Shown in pieces: positions 18,001 through 24,203 of a stretch of 64,000 nt of DNA. Under the pieces are notes generated by a model. That model did not search any database. It was not told the DNA's origin and was given only the letters and a program-made list of their open reading frames with translations. The translations under genes and the position numbers were made by a program. Numbering within the stretch: the stretch's first letter is position 1; each line of letters opens with the position of its first letter. Origin of the DNA: Terriglobia bacterium (GTDB lineage: Bacteria; Acidobacteriota; Terriglobia; JAIQFV01); assembly GCA_020072965.1 (NCBI GenBank), contig JAIQFY010000015.1:1-64000 (forward strand), read 5' to 3'.

Positions 18001-18048
18001 GCCAAGAGTAAGTGCAAACAGCAGAACGATTGTTGTGAAGGGTTTCAT
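12067..18048 (-). CDS. Bacterial alpha-2-macroglobulin family protein
   Basis: A 1,993-residue exported protein with signal peptide (TIVLLFALTLGLISLYAQ). Residues 25-320 are helical and TPR-like. Macroglobulin (MG) and MG2-like domains follow, then a bait-like segment about 1060-1210 rich in Gly and Pro, then an A2M domain (FRATIFWQPDVVTDKDGKA). A thioester domain follows with Cys1427-Thr-Glu-Gln1430 in YPYGCTEQTMSRF, so the covalent trap is intact. A receptor-binding-like domain closes the protein. Bacterial homologues guard the periplasm against proteases and often neighbour a PbpC glycosyltransferase; none is here. A run of the heptamer GACTTTG (12334-12365) inside the gene encodes SKVQGPKSKV, an odd insertion near residues 1895-1905. 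There is no lipobox, so it is probably soluble or loosely bound. Confidence 0.93.
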   Translation of the reverse strand: MKPFTTIVLLFALTLGLISLYAQTPDYEKVKSGAEASYAEGSYARAYESYVQAGALNLSPTQRRWVEFRQADTLWRSQAATQTADTTKLDQARHQLDVLVRDIQRPEDRDRVWTEVQESLGDFWWTRRNLADWGQAWPHYQQALDWWAGSADIETARDRYLKIVWKMTRPTGDLRYYSYGYYSSNIPLETLENTLKIAKGADDKAHAHYLVAMTLRMHASDTNQRRRIPEEFEGAIREGKSTYWYDDALFQYAQWLENNGRVTVDEEGQEKSEPDYVRALELYRRLISEYQKGESRYYEQARQQIENITKSSIGVFVSNFFLPGSEIQFNLNWRNVKKIEFELYKVDLTRDVEMASGQWIRGWIESINLAGRQPLKSWSRETRDQGDYRPGSETVRLEGKLPAGAYLLKAAWSTVNARDLILVTDTSVVLKTTGKQALVYFCNALNGAPIAEANVTLWESSYNYQNRTWISKKSAKQTNADGIAVFDVAGNRDNIQLFLSAITGERQAFSLGNSYSYGRQELPWRIYAFTDRPAYRPKEEAHWKLIARRYNDSVYSTPANQTLEFELTDARGSKVKEGKITLNAFGSAWGSLELTDAMPLGVYRVTFWEEGRRSQVGSANLFRLEEYKLPEFKVTVQTPEENGKKKSFRIGESVEVNIQADYYFGGPVSDASVEVLVHQNPFYRSWYPPHDFPWYYEDMSGRSQYYGGRQGQVIKHETIKTDATGKASLSFDTPRGDQQDFEYFIEARVTDASRREIEGSGTVRVTQQRYYVYPHAQHNLYRPQDKVTVEMKTLDANEQPVEVEGTVKVTRDFWYEIWIDPTGKEVKGDELTIQRRRWPLFPPPPGSGGRPWRLKFRGYQHEDILKQTVKTNVAGQAELTFTPARDGYYQIAWGSRDKDGTPIKAQTTVWVCKDSTTELGYRHGGVEIIADKDTFHVGQKAPILLNVPTNDRYVLFSIEGEDLYSYQLVHLTGTVKLIEIPIEEKHVPNIFLSATMVNEGQISLDTKQIVIPPVQQFLTVDVKADRDQYQPREEGTLTITTRTFDGKPISSEVGVGLVDESVYYIQQDYAGDPRQVFYGTKRHNRIQNQSSFNQKSLTKLVEGRAKELVDERQLVEDANAEFGAGIGAGSGGGIFGGVAGGVISRNGRMEAKDELRFFKSTGTVNRAMSVAQMPEEALAAPAPIPPPPPGTPGQEPAVQVRTDFRATIFWQPDVVTDKDGKAIVTVKFPDSLTTWKATARVESETNQFGIAASTARTQQPLIVRLQAPRFFLVGDQVTISAVMNNNTDKPMTVRPSLDAQGVVVTGIVVNGTPVKGEQSPLQVPANGEARADWLVSVQTPGEAKLKVTGRGGVYADAMEKTFLVYEHGIEKFIAKSGKMRGDEVSIKLDIPKERKPELTVMTVQVASSMAVTMLDALPYLIDYPYGCTEQTMSRFLPAVVVAKTLKDLGLRPELVMGKVFGGVEPEFAAQTHPRGSKDLQLLDDVTHQSLKRLYDFQHPDGGWGWWKEGDTDPFMTAYIVWGLTLARDAGIKLKPEVLDRGADYLQKTLVEQEMNYDLQAWMLHAVSTYHHSMKLAKIASPVSKAFDNLWKNRDQLNAYTRALLALSANHLGYSDQARTLIRNLENGVKIDTRPDVSVIQKSGQSSEKSVIPTAHWGEDGIYWRWSDGGVEATSFALRALLAIDPQNKLVEPVTNWLIKNRRGAQWNSTRDTAITVLSLTDYLRSSGELRPEVEYELSVNGHIIVTKKVTPDDALTAPSLFNVDVKDLVDGANEIRIKRKSGNSPLYFSAQTRYFSLEEPIPAAGNEIFVRRQYYKLVGHPTLLKGYVYDRQPLNDAESVTSGDRVQTVLTIEAKNNYEYLVFEDLKPAGLEAVQIRSGEPMYAKELKSSAVADQSKVQGPKSKVELTTSNPSESGYTGRSRWVYQELRDRKVALFIDKLPQGIWEIRYDLRAEAPGKFHALPTLGYAMYVPEIRTNGTEVRITVEDRREERK
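12334..12365. repeat. Heptamer array GACTTTG inside a coding gene
   Basis: Four tandem copies of GACTTTG or a one-base variant (GACCTTG), then GACTGG. In frame on the minus strand it encodes SKVQGPKSKV of the alpha-2-macroglobulin. Because 7 is not a multiple of 3, each copy is read in a different frame. Confidence 0.85.
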
Positions 18049-18344
18049 CGCGGCCTCGCAAGTGGCAGAAAAGGGGAGCCCTTAAACCAGATTTCACCGG
18101 CCTTTCAAGGTTCGGCGCGTGAACTCCGAGGACCTCCGGGCCGGTCTAACGATGCTTTGGTGAGACGGGTCTCTCTAGTCTATTCCCATGAACACAGCCT
18201 ACTGTCTCTTTAGATGCATTTGCGCGCAAAAAGTTCCCAAAGAAGTGAATGTCTCACCATCAAAATCCGTTTGCAAAGAGGCAAAGAACCTCCTGTTAGG
18301 AAACCAGGGAAAGGCCCTAAGAACCGCCCTCCAGCTTGATCGCC
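18049..18344. other. Intergenic stretch, nothing recognised
   Basis: About 296 bp between the alpha-2-macroglobulin start and the end of the four-helix-bundle gene. It holds the promoter side of the former gene. No RNA gene, repeat or small gene could be supported. Confidence 0.35.
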
Positions 18345-19361
18345 TCACACTTTTTGATGTTGAATCCTTTTGAGCTCCTCCATAAACGAATTAATCTCGC
18401 GCTGGCGATCAGACTTTTGTTTGCTCTGGGAAGACAGGTAGCGTTGGCCTTTGATGTTTGAGTTCTGAAGACTATCAGCCCAGGCACGAAGTTGCCTCGA
18501 AATCGACTCAGACAGCGATTTGAGATCTGAGATTTCAGATTTGAGATGGGCGAATGCTGCAAGGCGGTCCATTAAACAGAACATAGACCGGACTTCGCCA
18601 GCGGAACCTCGGGCAACGTAAATAAATGTCAGTAATTCTTGAGTTGTTCCTCGCTCAAACCCTTCAGCAATGTTGTTGGATACGGACAAGGCTGCTCGCT
18701 CAACCTGGTTCCTCAGATCTCCATATGGTTTCTGGTGGTCGTTTTCAAACATCATGAAAGTCTTTTTGGCCAAGTTGATCGCTGACTCCCACACCGGCAA
18801 CTCTTCGAACCGTTTGTATTTCATGATGATTCCTGAGAGACCTTTTGCGGGGGAGGAGTTCGGCTTCTGTCGTTCTTTTGCTTGCGATTTGATTATCGAA
18901 CATGAGTCCCTAATTCTCAAACAGATATTTCTTGAACCAGTCCACCGTCCACTGGATGACTTCATGCTCCCATGCAATCGAGGCATAGGTGTGGTTGTGC
19001 CGACAGTGATCACCTTCCAGGCCCGAAGTTGCCGCGAGATTGGTTCCGACAGCGATTTGAGATCTGAGATTTCAGATTTGAGATGGGTGAATGCTGCAAG
19101 GCGGTCCATTAAACAAAGCATCGACCGCACTTCACCTGCAGAGCCTCGGACGATATAGAGAGACGTCAACCGCTCCTGCGTCGTTCCTCTTTCAAATCCT
19201 TCCGCAATATTATTGGACACGGACAAGGCAGCGCGCTCAATCTGGTTCCTCAAGTCGCCACCTGTCCGCATAGGGTTGTCGTCAAACAACGGGATTATTG
19301 TTCGAGCTAAATTGATGGCAGATTCCCACACGGGTAGCTCTTCGAATCGCTTGTATTTCAT
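18345..19361 (-). CDS. Two-domain four-helix-bundle protein made by tandem duplication
   Basis: A 338-residue frame with two copies of the four-helix-bundle family once called 23S rRNA-intervening-sequence protein. Each copy begins MKYKRFEELPVWESAINLA (ATG 19361 and ATG 18824), each with AGGAA six bases upstream. Both have LRNQ.ERAALSVSNNIAEGFERGTTQE and GSAGEVRSM.CLMDRLAAF. The joining segment is not bundle sequence: it is the tail of the upstream hydrolase copied and read in another frame after a one-base loss. So the product may be one fused protein, or the second copy may be made separately from ATG 18824 (159 aa). The copies differ most in the helix 1-2 region. The family is common but its function is unknown. 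Confidence 0.7.
   Translation of the reverse strand: MKYKRFEELPVWESAINLARTIIPLFDDNPMRTGGDLRNQIERAALSVSNNIAEGFERGTTQERLTSLYIVRGSAGEVRSMLCLMDRLAAFTHLKSEISDLKSLSEPISRQLRAWKVITVGTTTPMPRLHGSMKSSSGRWTGSRNICLRIRDSCSIIKSQAKERQKPNSSPAKGLSGIIMKYKRFEELPVWESAINLAKKTFMMFENDHQKPYGDLRNQVERAALSVSNNIAEGFERGTTQELLTFIYVARGSAGEVRSMFCLMDRLAAFAHLKSEISDLKSLSESISRQLRAWADSLQNSNIKGQRYLSSQSKQKSDRQREINSFMEELKRIQHQKV
18517..18547. repeat. Heptamer array (GATTTGA type) in unit B
   Basis: Four heptamers related to GATTTGA, then GATGGGC, inside the bundle gene; on the minus strand it encodes LKSEISDLKSLSE. Confidence 0.75.
18910..19016 (-). pseudogene. Remnant of alpha/beta hydrolase 3' end
   Basis: In the frame shifted by one base this segment encodes HTYASIAWEHEVIQWTVDWF, closely matching the tail of the intact hydrolase (HTYTSIAWENEVIQRTVAWF), including its final stop. 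It lacks a start and the rest of the gene. It is a by-product of the tandem duplication or of a deletion between two full copies. Confidence 0.75.
19054..19088. repeat. Heptamer array (GATTTGA type) in unit A
   Basis: GATTTGA, GATCTGA, GATTTCA, GATTTGA and GATGGGT in tandem, the same order as in unit B at 18517. The array therefore predates the duplication. Confidence 0.75.
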
Positions 19362-19446
19362 GAGGATTCCTTGGAGTCCTTCTGTGGGGGAGGATTTGGG
19401 CTTCTGTCGCACTCTTGCTGGCGATTTGAATATCAAATATGAGTCC

Positions 19447-20385
19447 TTAATTATCAAACAAATATTTTCTAAACCAAGCCACGGTCCGCTGGATGACCTC
19501 ATTCTCCCATGCAATCGAAGTATAGGTGTGGTTGGCGCCGGCAATGACCACTTTTTCTTTGACGGCTGCACCTGCCGAATTAAGGAATTCCTCCGCATCG
19601 GAGAGGGGAACCACTTCGTCCTTTCCGGGCTGGAGGATGAGTGTGGGTCCCTTAAAGGCCATGACGGAGGCGAGAGGATTCACTTTGCCCAACCCTTCAA
19701 GAAATTCGGCCGAGATTTCGCGGGCGTCATACTCTAAGTTTCCCCGTCCGTTGGGGATCGCTTTTCCTGATTTCATAATCGTCCTGCCAAGGTGGTCGGG
19801 GTGAGCCACTGCGCTCCATAAAACCAAAGCCCGGGCCTGGGCTGGGCCGGCAATGCTTGCGGCGACGGTCCCGCCCAGCGAGAGGCCGCCCAGTCCGATG
19901 CGGTCAAAGGCGATGCCGTTTTGCGCTCGCAGAAAACCCACCGCGTCCTCGGCGTCCGCGATTTCACCCTGGAGGGTCATCTCTTTAAATGGTCCCTCAG
20001 ACTCTCCCGAGCCGTAAAAGTCAAATCGCAATGCGGCTATTCCTCCCTGTTGGAGGGCTCGAGCACACTTGACAAAAATCCAGTGGGACTCATTCCGGTC
20101 ACCTGTGAACCCGTGAAAAAGAATTACTCCCGGAACAGCGCCGCCCGCGCTGACCGCAGGCCAATGAATCATTCCGCGCAACCATTTTCCGTTGCGATTC
20201 TTGAATTGGACAAGTGTTTCCATGGGGGCGTGTTTCCTTTCGTTCTGTTTCACATCGGCCTTCGGCTTATCGGGTGTAACGGCCTGGTGGAGTTGAGCTC
20301 TAACGGAGTGCGCTATCGTCCAGGCAAGCAGCAGGATGAAGAAGAAAGGGGCCTTCCTCCGCACTTCGTTTCTCCTCTCAGACAC
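19447..20385 (-). CDS. Exported alpha/beta hydrolase (dienelactone hydrolase/esterase type)
   Basis: A 312-residue protein with an N-terminal hydrophobic export segment (APFFFILLLAWTIAHSVRAQ). The hydrolase fold shows GVILFHGFTGDRNES (oxyanion region), LRFDFYGSGES, the nucleophile Ser169 in GLGGLSLGGTVAAS, Asp in LQPGKDEVVPLSDAEEF and His in GANHTYTSI. It belongs with esterases such as BAAT/FGH-like or dienelactone hydrolase-like proteins; the substrate is unknown. Its last 36 codons are duplicated downstream (18910-19016). The bundle gene follows on the same strand after 85 bases. Confidence 0.88.
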   Translation of the reverse strand: MSERRNEVRRKAPFFFILLLAWTIAHSVRAQLHQAVTPDKPKADVKQNERKHAPMETLVQFKNRNGKWLRGMIHWPAVSAGGAVPGVILFHGFTGDRNESHWIFVKCARALQQGGIAALRFDFYGSGESEGPFKEMTLQGEIADAEDAVGFLRAQNGIAFDRIGLGGLSLGGTVAASIAGPAQARALVLWSAVAHPDHLGRTIMKSGKAIPNGRGNLEYDAREISAEFLEGLGKVNPLASVMAFKGPTLILQPGKDEVVPLSDAEEFLNSAGAAVKEKVVIAGANHTYTSIAWENEVIQRTVAWFRKYLFDN

Positions 20386-20515
20386 CGGCTGTCGGATTTT
20401 CAGACCGGAGGCTCATAATGCTTCCAGGAGTATTCGAGCTGGGCCAAGTGTCAGGTAAAATTGCAGGTCGCCGGAATCCCGCAGGGCTCCCCGATCCATT
20501 AGGAACATAACGTGC

Positions 20516-21811
20516 TTAACCGGTATTCCGAGGTGGAGGCAAGGCATCCTTTCCCGTGATCAGACGTGCGGCACGGTTCCGCGTGAAGTAATTCCACGCC
20601 CATTGGACGAATACGAGCAGCCGGTTTTCAAATTCCACAATGTACATGAGGTGAATAAAGAGCCAGGTCAACCACGCAAAATATCCGGAATAACGAACGC
20701 GGCCCAGATCAGCGACGGCTGCTGCCCGGCCGATCGTGGCCAAACTGCCCTTGTCCCTGTAAGCAAAGGGAGGCATCGTCTCTCCCCGGAGGCGGCGTGC
20801 GATGACCTTCGCCACGTAGCGCCCCTGCTGTATGGCGACCGGCGCCACCCCGGGCAACGGCGTACCGGTTTGGTGACTGAAATTGGCAAGATCTCCGATG
20901 ACAAAGATTTCCGGATGACCTTTTATGGTGAGGTCGGGTTCGACGACCACACGACCCACTTTGTCGAGCAGTGCGCCTGTGACGGATGCGATCCTGCGGC
21001 CCAGAGGAGAGGCCGCGACGCCTGCGGCCCACAGGACGGTGCGGGTGGGGATTTTCCTTTCCTCATTGCCGCAACGAATTCGGACTGAATCCTCATTAAT
21101 CTCTGTGACAACCGCATTCGTCTGGACGGTCACGCCCAATCCCGCCAGCGAGCGTACGGCATCTGAGGAGAGATCGGCCGGATAAGTGGGCAAGATGCGG
21201 GCATTTCCCTCGAGCAGGAGGATCCGCGCATCGGCGGGGTTAATGGATCGGAATTCATTCTTTAGTGTGTCGTTGGCAATCTCTCCCAGGGCACCCGCCA
21301 GTTCGACGCCAGTGGGTCCGCCCCCGACGACAACAAAGGTCAGGTGGAACCTGGTTTTTTCCGGATCTGACTCCCGCTCGGCCTCTTCGAACGCCAGCAA
21401 GATCCGTCTCCGGATCTCCGTGGCGTCCTCAATGGTTTTTAATCCCGGCGCCACGGTTTCCCATTGCGGGTGACCAAAATAGTGGTGTTGTGCTCCTGTG
21501 GCGACGACGAGCGTATCGTAGTGGACATCTCCATCGCGAAGCAGGACACGGTGTCCAGCCGCATCGATGTCCGTCACTTCATCGAGTAACACGCGCACAT
21601 TTCTCTGGCGCTTGAGGATGCCGCGCAGGGGGGTCGCAATATTTGCAGGAGACAGTCCCCCGGTCGCCACTTGATACAGCAGCGGCTGGAAAAGATGAAA
21701 GTTGCGACGGTCAATTAAGGTGACCTGCACGGGCGCCCGCTTCAGCGATTGCGCGGCGAGGAGGCCGCCAAAGCCTCCCCCGATGAGAACAGCGTGATGT
21801 GGTTTCTCCAT
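20516..21811 (-). CDS. ndh: Type II NADH dehydrogenase (NDH-2)
   Basis: A 431-residue flavoprotein. The FAD site is VLIGGGFGGLLAAQSL at the N-terminus and the NAD(H) site is VVVGGGPTGVELAGAL about residues 160-175. IFVIGDLANF is the second FAD motif, and the quinone-binding region near AIQQGRYVA is typical. The C-terminal amphipathic/hydrophobic stretch FAWLTWLFIHLMYIVEFENR anchors it to the inner membrane face. It oxidises NADH and reduces quinone without pumping protons. The start MEKPHH at 21811 fits the family; an in-frame extension upstream has no homology-like features. It stands alone. Confidence 0.92.
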   Translation of the reverse strand: MEKPHHAVLIGGGFGGLLAAQSLKRAPVQVTLIDRRNFHLFQPLLYQVATGGLSPANIATPLRGILKRQRNVRVLLDEVTDIDAAGHRVLLRDGDVHYDTLVVATGAQHHYFGHPQWETVAPGLKTIEDATEIRRRILLAFEEAERESDPEKTRFHLTFVVVGGGPTGVELAGALGEIANDTLKNEFRSINPADARILLLEGNARILPTYPADLSSDAVRSLAGLGVTVQTNAVVTEINEDSVRIRCGNEERKIPTRTVLWAAGVAASPLGRRIASVTGALLDKVGRVVVEPDLTIKGHPEIFVIGDLANFSHQTGTPLPGVAPVAIQQGRYVAKVIARRLRGETMPPFAYRDKGSLATIGRAAAVADLGRVRYSGYFAWLTWLFIHLMYIVEFENRLLVFVQWAWNYFTRNRAARLITGKDALPPPRNTG

Positions 21812-22236
21812 TTGAGTCCATCCACGGAAAGAACCCTTGACTCCAGCATTCCTGCAAGCTATCCGTTGGCACCCGGGCCGTCCTGAATACGCAAGAACAC
21901 TACGCCAGCGCGCCTTGAATCTCAAGCCCTGAGGTCTGTGACCCGGTCGACTCGTTCCATTAGACTTGAAGTCAGGTCCCGAGTGCGACCATCCTTTCCA
22001 CGGTCACCCCATGGGTGTATGCACCGCTAGGGAGAATCATCTCCCCCTGCGTGGAGTTGGGCATGTCCAACTCTAACATGAAGGCGCGGGATTATCGAAG
22101 TGGATCGGGGGACGTGAAGACTGTCCAGGGGGACAAAGCGGAAAGGAAGCACCTCATAATTCAAAGAGCAGTCCAGGGCAGATCAGCCCTGAACCGCTCT
22201 CGAAGGATTCTTCGTCGCCGGATTAGATCATTGTTC
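21812..22236. other. Intergenic region with two small hairpins
   Basis: About 425 bp upstream of ndh. It contains two perfect short hairpins, GGGAGA/TCTCCC (22030-22045) and GAGTTGG/CCAACTC (22054-22073), without T-runs. They may be leader or operator structures. No gene or RNA family was recognised. Confidence 0.4.
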
Positions 22237-24129
22237 TTAATTCAGCACAATTCGGATGCCGGGAGCGTCTAATTTCCCATCATTCAGAATAAAATCGGCG
22301 ATGTTGATCAGTGTCAGCATCTTCATCTTCTTGTCGCTGATTTGATCGGCGCGGGTAATCGCCTCATCAATGCTCAGCTTGGAAAGACTGGTGATCAACT
22401 GCTGAATGAGCTGATTGGACCGGCGAAACTCCGGGGACAGCCGGCTTGCGAAGGGTTGCGTAGAGGGCGAGCTTGCCTCCTGTTCGATGACTTTATCGAC
22501 CAGGGGAAAGGCTTCAGTCAGGAGAGCCTTGGCGCGCTCGCGGTCAAAATTGTAGTAGCCATCTGCGAGGTAGCCATACAGGGAGGCGCGGTCGTACGGA
22601 TCGGTAACTTTTTCAGCAGCGGTGTAAGCATCCCCGAGCAAGCTCTTCCCTTTTTCGGGATCGGTTTTGTAAATCACTCCGGCGACCCGAGCGAGCGCTT
22701 TCGCGCGATCAGCCGGAGATTCCAGCTGGGTAATCGTATTCATTGCGGCCTGGGGGTTATTCTGCGCCATTGCGACTGCCTTCTCGGTTTGAACCTGGGA
22801 CTGAACTTGCGACGCGATCCGATTGGCGTCGATCGGCGCCTGCCCGGAATTTCCGGCGACTTGGACGACAAATGTATTATGGTCCGAGGTCGACGCCGGG
22901 GCTCCCGCAGTGGGATTCATGCTTCCCCCAGAGGGGCCTCCCGCAAGGACCATCTTCTGGACCTGCCCGCCGTCTCGCGCCTGGGCCTGCACGTTCCCTG
23001 CAGTCCCGCCGGCTGGATCCGCATCGTTGCCGATCGGGAAAATCCCATTGGGATTCTTGGAGATTTGCGCCCGGTATTTCGAATACTGTTCTTCGAGGGC
23101 CTTCGCCCGCTCGGGGTCCAGTCGCCGCATCATCGCGACCGCCTGAACGGCCGCATATTCGCGGATACTACTGATGCTGGTTTTGCCCTTCTCGTTGACA
23201 CTGGTAAAGGTAAAGGAGACGGTATCCTCCTGTTGTTTTTTCTCGAGATTGTCCACCGCCTGGACGATGAGATCAACGGCCTTGGCCGACAGGTTCCGAT
23301 TCAGGTCGAATAGCCGTCCCGTCAAGTCAACAAAACTTTGCACCTGAAGGAGATCCTGGCCGGGTTTTTCAAACTGATGGATGGCTTCGAGGAACAACTG
23401 CTCCGATTTATCGGGCCGGGACTTCCCCAGGGCGATGGCGACGGGCGCAAGGAAGCCGGGTTCAAAATTTCCCTCCAAAACCTGTTGCTGCACAACTTCG
23501 AAAGCCCGGTCGGGTGATTTGCTGGCCATCTGCGCGGCCACATAGCTGAGGGCGTTGTTCCGAAGATTCATCATCTGCCGAGGCTGATCGCCCGTGGGAT
23601 AGACACGGTCCATTCGCAAGGCTAGTTGCAACGCTTTTTCCAGGTCGAGAGGAGCCACCATGGTAACGATCTGAAATTGCCGCATGGCTTTTCTCCGGAC
23701 CGCTTCCTCGGACTGGATTTCAAGCGAGGATTCAAACGCCTGTTGGAAGACGTACAGGGCTCGGTCCTTGCTGATCTTCCTCATGGATTGCGCGATGCGG
23801 GTCAATGCATCCGCCTTTGTCTCCGGTTCCGCTCCCAGGGCCTCCTGGTAAGTTTTATTCAAAAGCTCCTCCGCCTTCTTTGTTGATGCTTCCGCGGAAT
23901 CAGCCTTTGGTGTCGAGCGGCGAGATTCAGCCTTTTCGGCGGTCGGAGCCGGAGTACTTTGTGGGGCTGCATTCGCTTTTCCCTGGGGCTGTGGTGCTGC
24001 CTGTTCTTGCTCCTGTGATTCAGGCCTGTCTGAGGGACTCTGAGGTATGGTCATTGAAGGGAAGCACATCAGGGCGGCGCCGCCGCTCAAAACCACTGAT
24101 GTCATCAAAATTTTCTTTAAGAACGACAT
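22237..24129 (-). CDS. Exported helical-repeat (TPR-like) protein of unknown function
   Basis: A 630-residue protein. It has a signal peptide (ILMTSVVLSGGAALMCFP), a Pro/Gln/Ala-rich linker about 28-85, then helical repeats such as KADALTRIAQSMRKISKDRALYVFQQAF and DRAKALARVAGVIYKTDPEKGKSLLGDAY. A Gly/Ala-rich low-complexity break near 370-430 splits two repeat blocks. The repeats resemble TPR or Sel1-type scaffolds but give no clear consensus. It is 74 bases downstream of the VPS10-like gene on the same strand, so both may be one transcript and one surface assembly. Confidence 0.75.
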   Translation of the reverse strand: MSFLKKILMTSVVLSGGAALMCFPSMTIPQSPSDRPESQEQEQAAPQPQGKANAAPQSTPAPTAEKAESRRSTPKADSAEASTKKAEELLNKTYQEALGAEPETKADALTRIAQSMRKISKDRALYVFQQAFESSLEIQSEEAVRRKAMRQFQIVTMVAPLDLEKALQLALRMDRVYPTGDQPRQMMNLRNNALSYVAAQMASKSPDRAFEVVQQQVLEGNFEPGFLAPVAIALGKSRPDKSEQLFLEAIHQFEKPGQDLLQVQSFVDLTGRLFDLNRNLSAKAVDLIVQAVDNLEKKQQEDTVSFTFTSVNEKGKTSISSIREYAAVQAVAMMRRLDPERAKALEEQYSKYRAQISKNPNGIFPIGNDADPAGGTAGNVQAQARDGGQVQKMVLAGGPSGGSMNPTAGAPASTSDHNTFVVQVAGNSGQAPIDANRIASQVQSQVQTEKAVAMAQNNPQAAMNTITQLESPADRAKALARVAGVIYKTDPEKGKSLLGDAYTAAEKVTDPYDRASLYGYLADGYYNFDRERAKALLTEAFPLVDKVIEQEASSPSTQPFASRLSPEFRRSNQLIQQLITSLSKLSIDEAITRADQISDKKMKMLTLINIADFILNDGKLDAPGIRIVLN

Positions 24130-24203
24130 GTGATCCTCTCCTTAACTAAGGTTTGCTGCCGATTGGACGCCAGAAGAGAGGAGAAAGTCTTGGAAATCTT
24201 TAC

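Larger units (their letters stand above)
18480..19554. repeat. 538-bp diverged tandem duplication
   Basis: Unit A (19017-19554, 538 bp) and unit B (18480-19016, 537 bp) abut exactly. Each holds the end of the hydrolase gene, the spacer and most of a four-helix-bundle gene, up to the codons for RQLRAW. They differ in length by one base, matching a single deletion in the hydrolase remnant of unit B. Protein identity is high in the bundle core but low just after LA in helix 1. Confidence 0.8.
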
